A stretch of DNA of 64,000 nucleotides from an uncultured Pirellula sp. (GTDB lineage: Bacteria; Planctomycetota; Planctomycetia; Pirellulales; Pirellulaceae). A program made the position numbers and the translations under genes. Under the pieces are notes generated by a model that was given only the letters and a program-made list of their open reading frames with translations, ran no database searches and was not told the DNA's origin. The stretch is taken from contig CAITIE010000119.1 of assembly GCA_903892355.1 (NCBI GenBank), positions 39,059-103,058 of the forward strand. The letters are read 5' to 3'. This document shows positions 40,080 to 48,921 of this stretch, piece by piece. Within the stretch, counting starts at the first letter, position 1; the number at the start of each line of letters is the position of its first letter.

Positions 40080-40727
40080 ATGGATATTACTTCCTCCAAA
40101 TCCCTCTTTTCTGCTGGGGAAGCTGTAAATTCCGAGTTGACGGATGAGCAGCTGGTGGCGTGTTATCTTGAGTCTCGACAGCCGCAGCATTTCGAGATGC
40201 TAGTCCGTCGTTACGAGCGGGAGATGTATACGTTCCTTCGACGGTTCTTGGGAAATACGCAGCATGCGGAGGATGTGTTCCAAGGAACATTTCTGAGTGT
40301 CCATCTTAGGATTGAACAATTTGAGCCCGGAAAACGGTTTCGTCCGTGGCTGTACGCGATCGCGAGCAATAAAGCGATCGATTTCATGCGTCGGAACAAG
40401 CGGCACCAGATGGCGAGTTTGGACCATAGTAGCCGGTTGGGGGATTCGGACGAATCGATTGTGCAGAGATTGGCCAGCAATGAAATCTGTCCTGACGACA
40501 AGGCGATTTCCAATGAAACGGGAGCTCGGGTTCGCGAAGCGGTTCGCGAATTGAGTGAGCCGACGCAGCAATTGATCCAGCTGGCCTTTTACGAAGGGCT
40601 GAAATACGCCGACATCGCCGAGATCCTCCAAATACCGCTCGGAACCGTGAAGAGTCGAGTTTTTACGGCGATACGCAAACTAAATGAGATTTGGTTGCGT
40701 ATGAATGATGACAAGCGATCGAACTGA
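40080..40727 (+). CDS. ECF-type RNA polymerase sigma factor
   Basis: A 215-residue extracytoplasmic-function sigma factor. Region 2 runs from about residue 37 to 115: FEMLVRRYEREMYTFLRRFL, AEDVFQGTFLSVHLR, then RFRPWLYAIASNKAIDFMRR. Region 4 is at the C-terminus, with REAVRELSEPTQQLIQLAFY and the helix-turn-helix YADIAEILQIPLGTVKSRVF. Region 3 is missing, as expected. It directs RNA polymerase to a small set of promoters. The next gene, 67 bp downstream, is its likely membrane partner. A 9-bp hairpin surrounds the stop codon. The target promoters are unknown. Confidence 0.93.
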   Translation: MDITSSKSLFSAGEAVNSELTDEQLVACYLESRQPQHFEMLVRRYEREMYTFLRRFLGNTQHAEDVFQGTFLSVHLRIEQFEPGKRFRPWLYAIASNKAIDFMRRNKRHQMASLDHSSRLGDSDESIVQRLASNEICPDDKAISNETGARVREAVRELSEPTQQLIQLAFYEGLKYADIAEILQIPLGTVKSRVFTAIRKLNEIWLRMNDDKRSN

Positions 40728-40738
40728 CGGTTCGATCG
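40716..40738 (+). promoter_or_regulatory. Hairpin enclosing the ECF sigma stop codon
   Basis: CGATCGAAC at 40716-40724 and GTTCGATCG at 40730-40738 form a perfect 9-bp stem with a 5-nt loop that contains the TGA stop codon of the sigma gene. No T-run follows, so a role in mRNA stability or differential expression of the downstream partner is more likely than termination. Confidence 0.5.
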
Positions 40739-40794
40739 TCAGCATTGGATGGACATCTTCGGTGGCTTTGTAGTTTTCGGCGAAGCAGTTTGTT

Positions 40795-41931
40795 ATGAGT
40801 GGTGACGCGCCAAAACCCTCGGACGAAACCCTGCTCGGGTATTTGATCGGCGGTCTTTCCGACGACGAGAACGCTCGTATCGAGGGGATGCTCGAGCGAG
40901 ATGGTTCGTTGCGTCAGCGATTGCGAGATTTACGGAGCATGCTTGAACCTCTCGCAGGTGGTTTTGTCACGGAGGGCTTCGACCCGGCAGACAGTAATAC
41001 CGCTAGTAATACCGCAGATAGCAACACGGATGACGCGGTTTATGAGCCTCGCGCGGGTCTCGTCTCAGACACAATGAGCCGAATCATCGAGCAGGAATCG
41101 AGCAAGTCGCATCGGTCTGTGGGTTTTGGGGGTGCGTCCAATTTGGATTGGTCGGAAGCCCCCATAGGGACTCGATTGGCTTGGCTGGACAGTTTAGTCG
41201 CATTGGCGGCGGGGATTATTTTCTTGTCGTTTCTGTTGCCCACCATTTGGCGTTGGCGCGAATCGGCTCGTCAGATTTCATGTGCAGAGAACCTACGGAA
41301 TTTGGGCGTCGCGCTTACCGGTTTTGCCGACTTCAGTCCCCAGCACCGCTTTCCGGCGATCAACACCTCAGGTCCGTTGACGTTCGCAGGGGTTTATGCC
41401 ATCCGGCTTCAGGATGCGTCGCTTTTGGACTCGACCAAGTGGCTGCACTGCCCGTCGAATGACTACATCGATTTTCCGATGTCGGTCCCAACTTCTTCGG
41501 AGTTCCTCACCGCTGCTCCTGACCAGCAACGGATTTGGCGGTATGTGGTGGGAGGTAACTACGCATACAACTTGGGAAATCTGGTGAATGGCAAGTACCA
41601 ATCTCCACGGAGCGACTCGCCCGTTCGCGTTGCATTGGTAGGGGACATGTGGCCGAAGACGTTGGGTGCGATTGATAACGTAGGCTCGCCTATCGTTTTG
41701 CACGGCGACCGAGGAGCCAATATCCTTTACAGCGACGGAAGCACGCAGTGGATTCGAATCCCAGATCAGGTTCAAGGACTCGCGGTCGATCACCCCTTTT
41801 TAAACGCGGATCTCGAGCAGGGGGTTGGCCGTGGACTCAATGATGCCTGTTTAGCCCCGAGCTATTGGCTACCCGCGGCGGATCTACCAGGGCACGAGTT
41901 CAAGCCGGTTGAGATCGACCGTAACAGGTAA
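40795..41931 (+). CDS. Anti-sigma-like / DUF1559 pseudopilin fusion membrane protein
   Basis: A 378-residue protein directly after the ECF sigma gene. Residues 1-55 look like a cytosolic anti-sigma domain (ETLLGYLIGGLSDDENARIE, then GMLERDGSLRQRLRDL), followed by a linker rich in Asn, Ser and Thr with the SNTASNTADSNT repeat. One membrane helix lies at about 132-151 (DSLVALAAGIIFLSFLLPTI). The part after it resembles DUF1559 pseudopilin-like proteins: RWRESARQISCAENLRNLG, then GFADFSPQHRFPAI, and near the end HGDRGANILYSDGSTQWI. So a sensor domain of planctomycete type is joined to an anti-sigma-like tail. The order argues that it regulates the upstream sigma factor. A stop-spanning tandem duplication ends it. 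Confidence 0.75.
   Translation: MSGDAPKPSDETLLGYLIGGLSDDENARIEGMLERDGSLRQRLRDLRSMLEPLAGGFVTEGFDPADSNTASNTADSNTDDAVYEPRAGLVSDTMSRIIEQESSKSHRSVGFGGASNLDWSEAPIGTRLAWLDSLVALAAGIIFLSFLLPTIWRWRESARQISCAENLRNLGVALTGFADFSPQHRFPAINTSGPLTFAGVYAIRLQDASLLDSTKWLHCPSNDYIDFPMSVPTSSEFLTAAPDQQRIWRYVVGGNYAYNLGNLVNGKYQSPRSDSPVRVALVGDMWPKTLGAIDNVGSPIVLHGDRGANILYSDGSTQWIRIPDQVQGLAVDHPFLNADLEQGVGRGLNDACLAPSYWLPAADLPGHEFKPVEIDRNR
40993..41016 (+). repeat. 12-bp in-frame tandem duplication
   Basis: AGTAATACCGCT (40993-41004) and AGTAATACCGCA (41005-41016), 11 of 12 identical, encode SNTA twice in the linker of the anti-sigma fusion. The unit length keeps the frame. Confidence 0.75.
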
Positions 41932-41945
41932 ACCGTAGCAAATAA
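41918..41945. repeat. 14-bp imperfect tandem duplication across a stop codon
   Basis: ACCGTAACAGGTAA at 41918-41931 ends with the stop codon of the anti-sigma fusion gene and is followed directly by ACCGTAGCAAATAA at 41932-41945 (11 of 14 identical). Confidence 0.6.
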
Positions 41946-42065
41946 CGCCTATTTGCGGCTTGGAGTGACGAGGAGGTATTGCTCCTTTTCGGCCATGAAA
42001 GACCCCGTAGGCCGTAAGATCCGCACGGTCATCCCGCTAGCGAATGACTCTTGGCGGATAGAACG

Positions 42066-42093
42066 TTGACCTTGGGAACACCGCATCTACAAT
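42066..42093 (+). promoter_or_regulatory. Sigma-70-like promoter for the DPM1-like gene
   Basis: A -35 box TTGACC (42066-42071) and a -10 box TACAAT (42088-42093) are separated by 16 bp. The predicted start, near 42100, lies 34 bp before the ATG at 42134, which supports that ATG over an upstream start at 42092 inside the -10 box. Confidence 0.45.
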
Positions 42094-42133
42094 GCAGTGC
42101 TCGATTTCTTTCATCCCAATAGGCAACTCCAAG

Positions 42134-42886
42134 ATGACGCGATGGCTTGCGGCAATCCCAGTTTATAATGAAGTGGGTACGGTTCAGAGCGTGCTCGACG
42201 AAGTCGTGAAGTACGCTCCAAACGTGCTCGCGGTCGACGATGGTTCGTCCGACGGTACCGCCGAGGTGCTAGATGGTCGATCGGATATTTCGGTGATTCA
42301 CCATCCGAAGAATCGAGGCTATGGCGCGGCTCTCCAAACGGCGTTTGACTATGCCATCGAAGAAGGCTACGAAATTTTGGTCACGTTGGATTGCGATGGC
42401 CAGCATCAGCCAAAGCGGATCCCGCGATTTGTGGCCGCTTGTCAAAACGCCGATATTGTCTCTGGATCGCGATACTTGAAAACCTACTCTGGAGATAGCG
42501 TTCCGCCAGCAGAGCGGTTGTTCATCAATCGGACGGTGACCAAGCGGATCAACGACACATTCCACATGAATCTGACCGACGCATTTTGCGGTTTCAAAGC
42601 GTATCGAACGTCGGCCTTGGAGCAACTTCGCATCACCGTCGATGGCTATGCTATGCCTCTGGAACTCTGGGCGCAAGTAGCCATGTTGGGTCTGCGTGTT
42701 TTGGAGATCCCCGTACCTTTGATCTACCTCGATTTGTCGCGCTCGTTCGGCGGATCGCTGGATGATGGCAGGGTTCGGCTAAATCACTACAACCAAGTGA
42801 TCGATGAGAGCATTCTGGCAATGCAAGAGCGAGGCTTCGGACTGCCGTCCCCTGTTGCAGCCAGTTGTGGTGGAGAGTGTTGCTAG
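42134..42886 (+). CDS. Family-2 glycosyltransferase, DPM1-like
   Basis: A GT2-fold glycosyltransferase of 250 residues from the ATG at 42134. The donor-binding segment is AIPVYNEVGTVQSVLDEVVK with AVDDGSSDGTAEV, then the metal-binding aspartates in LDCDGQHQPKRI. GFKAYRTSALEQLRI follows. This pattern matches dolichol/polyprenyl-phosphate mannose synthases and related enzymes that charge a lipid carrier with a sugar; the substrate sugar is unknown. No C-terminal membrane helices are present, so it is probably a soluble or peripheral form. A BshC-like gene overlaps its last base. Confidence 0.88.
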   Translation: MTRWLAAIPVYNEVGTVQSVLDEVVKYAPNVLAVDDGSSDGTAEVLDGRSDISVIHHPKNRGYGAALQTAFDYAIEEGYEILVTLDCDGQHQPKRIPRFVAACQNADIVSGSRYLKTYSGDSVPPAERLFINRTVTKRINDTFHMNLTDAFCGFKAYRTSALEQLRITVDGYAMPLELWAQVAMLGLRVLEIPVPLIYLDLSRSFGGSLDDGRVRLNHYNQVIDESILAMQERGFGLPSPVAASCGGECC

Positions 42887-44574
42887 TGACCGCCGAGGTT
42901 GCACAGGGTCGAGAATGGATTCGAGCACCTCGAGATAATCATACGGCTGTATTTCATCCTGCTCGAGCGCAGGTTTCGTCTGTACTGGCTCAAAACATAG
43001 AGCTGTTTCGCAGCAGCAAGACTCCTGCATGGATACGTGAGTTGAGGTGCCAAGTCCGTACCTCGGCGCTAGAGACCTCTCAAAGATATCTCGCAGAGTA
43101 TTCGGCGTCTCTTTTTCATCGTCACTGCAATAATGTTCCTCGACCGACCGAGCTCAGTTCCCAGCGATCCGATTTGGAGGTTCCGTGGATTGTGGGTGGG
43201 CACCAGCCTGAGTTGTTTCATCCGGGGGTGTGGTTCAAGAACTTTGTGATCGATTCCATTGCGAAGGAGTCCGGAGGTATCGGTCTGCATACCATCATCG
43301 ATCATGATCTCGCACGGGCAGCATCGATACGTGTGCCAAAACGGGATACTTTCAGCGGACGCTTGGTTCAGACAGCATGTGATCTTCCCATATGCCGCAG
43401 CGATGCAACTCGGACGGTCCACCAAACTCCATGGCACTCCGCACGAATCGATCGCGCTGGACTTCGAAGAACCCTCCGAGAAATCACCGATAGTTTAAGT
43501 TCATTAGGTATTCAAAATCCAATAGCAGTCGATTTTTGGGGCCACATGGAACAGATGCATGATGGGACAGAAGCAGCCATCGCATTTTCCCAGTATCGGC
43601 ATTCGCTGGAAATAAAGCATGGGCTGAGCAATCTCGAACTCCCTTTCAGCCGACTCGCAACCAGTGAGCCATGGCAGGCCTTCCTCCACCACTGCATTGT
43701 GCACGGAGAAAAGCTTCATGAAATCTATAATGCATCTCTTCAAGAGTACCGCGCAGAGGAGAAGATCAGCAATCCCACGCAACCAGTCCCACCATTGAGT
43801 AGCCGTGATGGATGGTTTGAGCTTCCATTTTGGTTGTACAAAATCGACAGCAATGTGCGGCAAAGGTTATGGGCTCTACCCGATCCCTCAGGCGGCAATC
43901 GTTGGTCTCTAGGTTCGGGACTTAATCCATCAGTGTTCGATTGGGTAATCGATTGGTCAACCGATCCCGATCGCTCCAAAAAAGCATGGGTTGGATATCT
44001 TCGGGATGGGATCTGCGTTCGTCCGAGGGCCCTCCTTACCACGATGTTCCTGCGATGCTTTATGGCGGATCTGTTTGTGCATGGTATCGGAGGAGGGGTC
44101 TACGATCGCTTAACCGATGCCATCATCCAGCGATTCCTGCAAATGCCCGCCCCATCCTACTTGACCTGCACTGCCACCGAATGGTTGACCATGAGCGAGA
44201 TTCCGGAAATGGATACCAAAGCACTGCATGGCCAACGCCAGGCATTGCATCGGCAATCGCAATTGCTCCGTTCTCGACCTGAGTTGTTCTTGGAGCCGAA
44301 CGATGCTATGGATGCTGAGTTGAGAATGCATCAGGACACGTTGATCGCAACCGTACCGCCGCGCGGATCCAAAAAGCGTTGGCATCGCGAAATCACGAAT
44401 GTTAAGACAAGGATTCTGGAGAGAGTTGCAGCCATTCGTAAAGAGAACGAAGAGCAGCTTCAGCGAATCGAGCAACGTGTCCACGAACTGCGCTATCTAA
44501 ACTCGAGAGAGTACTCGTTCATCCTCTTCCCCGAATCAACGCTCCTGCCATCCCTTCGACAAATGTCACGCTAG
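42886..44574 (+). CDS. BshC-like protein (bacillithiol-synthesis cysteine-adding type), tentative
   Basis: A 562-residue protein. The pattern resembles BshC, which adds cysteine in bacillithiol synthesis: VGGHQPELFHPGVWFKNFVI echoes the TGQQPGLFGGPLYTIYK region, IGLHTIIDHDLARAASIRVP echoes the WVASEDHD segment, and VRPRALLTTMFLRCFMADLF echoes the late LRP block. A long charged coiled coil (about 455-540, ILERVAAIRKENEEQLQRIE) and the NSREYSFILFPE ending also fit. The likeness is moderate, and bacillithiol genes bshA/bshB are not visible nearby, so the reaction is unproven. The start is one of several non-ATG codons; GTG at 42886 is preferred, with GGAG about 10 bp upstream, though TTG at 42865 is possible. 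Confidence 0.5.
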   Translation: MTAEVAQGREWIRAPRDNHTAVFHPARAQVSSVLAQNIELFRSSKTPAWIRELRCQVRTSALETSQRYLAEYSASLFHRHCNNVPRPTELSSQRSDLEVPWIVGGHQPELFHPGVWFKNFVIDSIAKESGGIGLHTIIDHDLARAASIRVPKRDTFSGRLVQTACDLPICRSDATRTVHQTPWHSARIDRAGLRRTLREITDSLSSLGIQNPIAVDFWGHMEQMHDGTEAAIAFSQYRHSLEIKHGLSNLELPFSRLATSEPWQAFLHHCIVHGEKLHEIYNASLQEYRAEEKISNPTQPVPPLSSRDGWFELPFWLYKIDSNVRQRLWALPDPSGGNRWSLGSGLNPSVFDWVIDWSTDPDRSKKAWVGYLRDGICVRPRALLTTMFLRCFMADLFVHGIGGGVYDRLTDAIIQRFLQMPAPSYLTCTATEWLTMSEIPEMDTKALHGQRQALHRQSQLLRSRPELFLEPNDAMDAELRMHQDTLIATVPPRGSKKRWHREITNVKTRILERVAAIRKENEEQLQRIEQRVHELRYLNSREYSFILFPESTLLPSLRQMSR

Positions 44575-44778
44575 CAATTCGCGTGGATGGTTCCATTGCC
44601 TTGAACATCGGTTGAATTGCTAATGCTTGCGTTCGTCACGGGAGCCCATCGAACTACGCCTTAGGGCGACTGGGATGGCTGGGCAGTCTGTGAGAATCAA
44701 AATCGTTTTTCTCATCAATCGAGAAGCCTCAATTGCCGATGAAGTCTTCGGAGTGCGCGTCCGTTCGCGTGAAAGTTA

Positions 44779-44796
44779 GTGCTTTCAGCGAAGCAC
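44779..44796 (+). promoter_or_regulatory. Small palindrome upstream of the DUF1573 gene
   Basis: GTGCTT at 44779-44784 and AAGCAC at 44791-44796 pair around a 6-nt spacer, 38 bp before the ATG of the DUF1573 gene. It could be an operator or a leader hairpin. The rest of the 259-bp gap after the BshC-like gene holds nothing recognised. Confidence 0.25.
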
Positions 44797-44833
44797 AGCA
44801 ATTCGACTGACGAACGAGAGTATCACGGTTGAG

Positions 44834-45871
44834 ATGAAGGTAACGGAAATGATCGCATCGAACGGAGTTCGATTCCAACACAGTTTCGTTGTGGTAGTGG
44901 CCTGGATAGTTGTGTGCTCATGCCAACTCGCCAATGCGGATGCGTGGGCGCTGAAAATGTTTTCGGAGACGCACCACGATTTTGGGACCGTGGGTCGGAA
45001 TGCAAAGACAGAGCATGCCTTCGTCATCGAGAATTGCTTTGAAGAGGATATTCACATCGCTAGCGTTCGCAGTAGTTGTGGCTGCACGACGCCCGTGGCT
45101 ACGAAGACGACACTGAAGTCCTGGGAGAAAGGGGAGATTCTCGCCCAATTCAATACCCGGTCATTCATCGGTACCAAAAGTGCAATGATCACTGTCGTCA
45201 TCGATCGGCCATACTATGCAGAAGTTCAATTGACGGTTGGCGGAACCATCCGTTCGGATATCGTCGTCGAACCGGGGGAGATCAAGTTTGGCGAAACAGA
45301 GGTGGGGACCCCCAAGTCGATGGATCTTAAGATCTCGTATGCGGGGCGCAAGGAGTGGCGTATCGTGGACGTGCGAGGAAACTCCGATGCTCTTGAGGTG
45401 CGATTGGATTCTCCCACACGGCAAGGGAGCACAACTACTTACGTGATGCATATCACTCTCAAGGATAGCAATCCTATCGGAGATTTTCTTGACGAAATGA
45501 TTGTGGTTACGAATGAATCCGATGACAAAGAAAATCAGTTTACTTTGCCTGTCACCGCCAAAATTCGACCGCCCATCACAGTAACGCCGGAACTCCTTTC
45601 ATTAGGAGATATTCACAGTGGTGAGCCGAGGCAACAGAAGGTCATTGTGAAATCGAAAAAACCATTCTCGATCACTGCGGTTCAGTGCGAGGATGAACGA
45701 TTTCAATTCACGGTGCCTAGCGGTGAGAAGACGGTCCACGTACTTCCTTTCTCATTCAAGGGAGAGTTGAACTCAGGCGAGCAGCCGCTGTCGGTGCGCC
45801 AACGGTTGACGATCCTGACGAGTTCGGGTGATGAAGTGGAAGCCACGATAACCGCGAGACTCGTGCAGTAG
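44834..45871 (+). CDS. DUF1573 exported protein
   Basis: A 345-residue exported protein with an N-terminal signal (about 16-36, FVVVVAWIVVCSCQLANADA). The DUF1573 domain is the stretch HDFGTVGRNAKTEHAFVIEN, followed by IHIASVRSSCGCTTPVATKT and WEKGEILAQFNTRSFIGTKS. These domains are Ig-like (HYDIN/ASPM-like) beta sandwiches with a conserved SCGC motif. A second and third sandwich follow (EPGEIKFGETEVGTPKSMDL, VTPELLSLGDIHSGEPRQQK). Function in bacteria is unknown; surface or periplasmic adhesion/assembly is a common guess. It converges with the SGNH hydrolase gene 35 bp away. Confidence 0.85.
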   Translation: MKVTEMIASNGVRFQHSFVVVVAWIVVCSCQLANADAWALKMFSETHHDFGTVGRNAKTEHAFVIENCFEEDIHIASVRSSCGCTTPVATKTTLKSWEKGEILAQFNTRSFIGTKSAMITVVIDRPYYAEVQLTVGGTIRSDIVVEPGEIKFGETEVGTPKSMDLKISYAGRKEWRIVDVRGNSDALEVRLDSPTRQGSTTTYVMHITLKDSNPIGDFLDEMIVVTNESDDKENQFTLPVTAKIRPPITVTPELLSLGDIHSGEPRQQKVIVKSKKPFSITAVQCEDERFQFTVPSGEKTVHVLPFSFKGELNSGEQPLSVRQRLTILTSSGDEVEATITARLVQ

Positions 45872-45906
45872 TCGTTCTTGAGCACAAACCGCGAACATAT
45901 TGTTGA

Positions 45907-46881
45907 CTATTTGTTTTTGACGGTTAGCAATTCACGAGCTTGGCGATCCAATTCTTTTGCCTGTGCTTGAGCTTGATCGATGGGCAAACCTGGTCCGATG
46001 CCTGGGCGGGTATGGCGAGTCGCGCTGAGCCATGCGAGTTTCAGGGTGTTCTGCTTCTTGCTGATCGCGTCGAAGACCGATTGGGACTGAGGGTGGGGCG
46101 GTAGGCCTTTTTCGTCGAGCGACAATCCCCATGCTTTGGCCAACGGTTCCGCGATAATGGCTTGGCCGGCAGCATCGGGATGCACTCCATCTCCTGCGAA
46201 CGTAAACTGCGGGTTGGTTTGTCGTTTGCGAAGGACCGCTTGTTTCATCGCCGCGTGCGTATCAAGCACAATCCAGCCGTCGTTTTTTTTGCTGAGAAGC
46301 CATTCGGAGTAGGCCTCTAGGACATCATCGTAACCTTGGTAGGGTTGACGGTACTCCTCTAGGCCCGCGGGCAGCAGGCGATCGCGGATCGGCAACGCGT
46401 CGAAAAATGCCGGCGTTAAATGCAGAATCTGAGCCCCTGATTTTTCGACTTGCTCATGAAGCCGCTCCATCCCTGACTTGAACTTTGCGAACCGTTCCTC
46501 GCCGAGTGGGTAATAGATGCCATCGTTCATGCCGTAACAAGCGACCACGAGATCTGGGCGGGTTTGTTCGAGGACCCGTTGCAATCGCTCATGGAGATCT
46601 GGCCGAGGAAACTGGCCACCAGCATGTCCCGGTTCGGAAAGACCCGAAACCGTTTCGCTTGGGAGTCCGAGATTGAGGAATTCCATGTGGCGTTCTGAAT
46701 GCTGAGCGAGGACCGCCGATTCCAAGCTTACGATATAGCCGCCCGAGTGGGTGATGCTATCACCGAGAAATACAATCCTATTCGCATCAGGCAAATGGCC
46801 TTGGGCTTGGACGGTGCTGCCGAGAAAGCATGCCATGGAAATAACAAAAGCCGCTGGGATCGAATAGGTTATAAAACGCAT
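45907..46881 (-). CDS. SGNH/GDSL hydrolase, exported
   Basis: A 324-residue secreted esterase/lipase-like SGNH hydrolase. The signal peptide covers about 1-26 (TYSIPAAFVISMACFLGSTV). Block I is FLGDSITHSGGY with the catalytic Ser42, block II the glycine of LNLGLPSETV, block III the Asn of CYGMNDGIYYP, and block V the Asp/His pair in DGVHPDAAGQ. These blocks support an active hydrolase, probably deacylating a carbohydrate or cell-wall ester. In planctomycetes this type is often linked to polysaccharide breakdown, but none is encoded next to it. It is divergent from the epoxide-hydrolase-like gene. Confidence 0.88.
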   Translation of the reverse strand: MRFITYSIPAAFVISMACFLGSTVQAQGHLPDANRIVFLGDSITHSGGYIVSLESAVLAQHSERHMEFLNLGLPSETVSGLSEPGHAGGQFPRPDLHERLQRVLEQTRPDLVVACYGMNDGIYYPLGEERFAKFKSGMERLHEQVEKSGAQILHLTPAFFDALPIRDRLLPAGLEEYRQPYQGYDDVLEAYSEWLLSKKNDGWIVLDTHAAMKQAVLRKRQTNPQFTFAGDGVHPDAAGQAIIAEPLAKAWGLSLDEKGLPPHPQSQSVFDAISKKQNTLKLAWLSATRHTRPGIGPGLPIDQAQAQAKELDRQARELLTVKNK

Positions 46882-47050
46882 GGCACTTACCGCTGGAAAG
46901 AAACGATGGGGATCGCTATCGGCCGCGAATGGATACGCAAGGATACCAACCGACTCGGCATGGGGTACCGAGAGGGTGGTATAACATGGATGCTGTTTAA
47001 TGGCATAAGGACATCTTACTCTGAAATCGATCGCGCGAGGGGATCATCGT

Positions 47051-48052
47051 ATGGGCAAGTTTCTTTCTTTGGGTGCGATGGATCGAGCCAGTTGGATCGC
47101 CATTCCAGCGGCACTACTCTGTTGTTCGTTGGTCGGCTTTGGTCAAGAAGTTCAGATTGGTGCCAAAGCTAGCTCGGTGGATCAAAGTGATCGAAAGTTG
47201 GAGCCTAGTTCGGGGAGTGAGGCGGAGGATGGCCTCGGGGTGCATGGTTATGCAAAATCCGGATCGGTTCGCATTCATTATGTGACTCGAGGCGATGGTC
47301 CGCTGCTGATAATGATTCACGGTTTTCCGGACTATTGGTACACCTGGCGCGAGCAGATGCCCGAGCTTTCGAAGCACTTTCGCGTGGTCGCGATCGACCA
47401 GCGGGGCTACAACTACAGTGACAAGCCTGAGGGAGTCGCGAACTATGGGATCGATTACCTCGTGTCCGATATCGCTGCGGTTATCAAGCATTTCGATGCG
47501 AGTAAAGCGGTTGTTGTAGGGCACGATTGGGGTGGTATGGTAGCATGGTCCTTTGCGGTGCAGCATCCTGAAATGACTGATCGGCTGATCATTCTTAATC
47601 TGCCTCATCCCAATGGCTTACGCCGTGAATTGGCGACCAATCCAGACCAGCAAAAGAACAGTGCCTACGCGAGATTTTTCCAGTCGGAGAATGCGAGTCA
47701 GCTTGTGAAGAAAGAGACCCTGGTGGGGTGGGTAAAGGATCCTAGAGCCAGGACAAAATACTTAGAAGCGATGGATCGGTCGTCGCTCGACGGGATGTTG
47801 AACTACTACAAGGCGAATTATCCACGGGAGCCTTATACCGAGACCCCGGTTATCGAAGCCAAGGTTCAATGCCCAGTGCTGATGTTCCACGGGCTCAAGG
47901 ACAAGGCGTTGCTGGCGAGCGGGCTCAATGGAACGTGGGATTGGCTCGAAAAGGATCTTACGCTGATCACGATCCCGGATGCGGACCACTTTGTTCAGCA
48001 GGATGCATCGGATGCTGTCACGAAGAACATGGTCGGATGGTTGACGCGTTGA
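47051..48052 (+). CDS. Alpha/beta hydrolase, epoxide-hydrolase-like, exported
   Basis: A 333-residue alpha/beta hydrolase. A signal peptide is visible (about 14-31, [18 protein letters not shown]). The oxyanion motif is [15 protein letters not shown]. The nucleophile elbow is [14 protein letters not shown] with Asp159 as the nucleophile, as in soluble epoxide hydrolases and haloalkane dehalogenases. The catalytic His is H313 in [11 protein letters not shown] cap region with the tyrosine pair expected for epoxide hydrolases cannot be confirmed by eye. Substrates could be epoxides, halides or esters. A secreted form is unusual for this group. Confidence 0.85.
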   Translation: MGKFLSLGAMDRASWIAIPAALLCCSLVGFGQEVQIGAKASSVDQSDRKLEPSSGSEAEDGLGVHGYAKSGSVRIHYVTRGDGPLLIMIHGFPDYWYTWREQMPELSKHFRVVAIDQRGYNYSDKPEGVANYGIDYLVSDIAAVIKHFDASKAVVVGHDWGGMVAWSFAVQHPEMTDRLIILNLPHPNGLRRELATNPDQQKNSAYARFFQSENASQLVKKETLVGWVKDPRARTKYLEAMDRSSLDGMLNYYKANYPREPYTETPVIEAKVQCPVLMFHGLKDKALLASGLNGTWDWLEKDLTLITIPDADHFVQQDASDAVTKNMVGWLTR

Positions 48053-48126
48053 TCGACCATTTTCAATAGCGTTGTTTCCAGGGAATCCAGAGATCCAGCG
48101 AGCCCACAGGATTCAAACGATGAGGG

Positions 48127-48900
48127 CTAAGGGAATTTCGGCGATCGCTTTTCGATGAACGCTTGAAGGCCTTCGGTGGCTGCCTCGGTGCTGCACGCTG
48201 TCGCCATCACGGCGGCACCGCTCGACAACTGCATCATCACCGACTCCCCGATCATTTCGTTGATGAGCCGTTTGGTCAACTGGATCGATTCCGCGGAACT
48301 CAGAGCGATCTCTTTCGACCATTCATTGGCAGAAGCCCAGATCAGATCGCTGTTGACGATGCGATGCACTAGTTGCATGCGGTGGGCTTCATTTCCGTCG
48401 ATGGTATCCCCACCGAGGAGCATTCTGGCGGTGAGGGACGCTCCGCATCGAAAAGCAAGGAGCGGGCTGACCAACCCTGAAACCAGTCCGAACCGTGGTG
48501 CAGGAGATCCAAATCGAGCGTTTGGCGAAGCGATGACCAGATCGCTTGCGAGCACCAATCCCAAACCGATCCCCAGCGCGGGTCCATCGATGGCAGCGAT
48601 GATCGGTTTGGGCAATCGCAGCATCGACTCGATCAGTTCTTGGAGCTCATCGGCGATTTCTTGCCATAGGTCGAGAGCATCGGTATTTTGGGATGTCTCA
48701 TGCCACTCGGAGAGATGGATTCCAGAGCAGAAAGAATCTCCTTTGGCGGATAGGATTACCGCACGAACGCTTTTATCACGGTGGAAATCCGAGAAAGCAT
48801 CGATCAGCTGCTGGATCATTTCCCGCGACAAGGCATTGCGAGTCGCGGGAGCATCGAGCAAGATCGTGCCGCTGGGAGCGGCTTTCTGAAGCCGAATCAT
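48127..48900 (-). CDS. Enoyl-CoA hydratase/isomerase family protein
   Basis: A 257-residue crotonase-fold protein that binds an acyl-CoA thioester in the cytosol. Landmarks: GTILLDAPATRNALSREMIQ, VRAVILSAKGDSFCSGIHLS (oxyanion-hole strand), PIIAAIDGPALGIGLGLVLA and SDLVIASPNARFGSPAPRFG. A later SLTARMLLGGDTIDGNEAHR with MQLVHRIVNS is standard. The exact reaction (hydration, isomerisation, decarboxylation) depends on the two acid/base Glu positions, which are not clearly conserved here. It overlaps nothing and lies just downstream of the SurA_N protein on the same strand (21 bp gap), so cotranscription is likely. Confidence 0.88.
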   Translation of the reverse strand: MIRLQKAAPSGTILLDAPATRNALSREMIQQLIDAFSDFHRDKSVRAVILSAKGDSFCSGIHLSEWHETSQNTDALDLWQEIADELQELIESMLRLPKPIIAAIDGPALGIGLGLVLASDLVIASPNARFGSPAPRFGLVSGLVSPLLAFRCGASLTARMLLGGDTIDGNEAHRMQLVHRIVNSDLIWASANEWSKEIALSSAESIQLTKRLINEMIGESVMMQLSSGAAVMATACSTEAATEGLQAFIEKRSPKFP

Positions 48901-48921
48901 ATTTCTGAACTGCTTCTCGAT

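Noticed and set aside
42092..42133. Upstream start for the DPM1-like glycosyltransferase at 42092.
   Set aside because: That ATG falls within a -10-like box (42088-42093) and the added residues are unlike the family; the ATG at 42134 begins directly before the conserved AIPVYNE motif.
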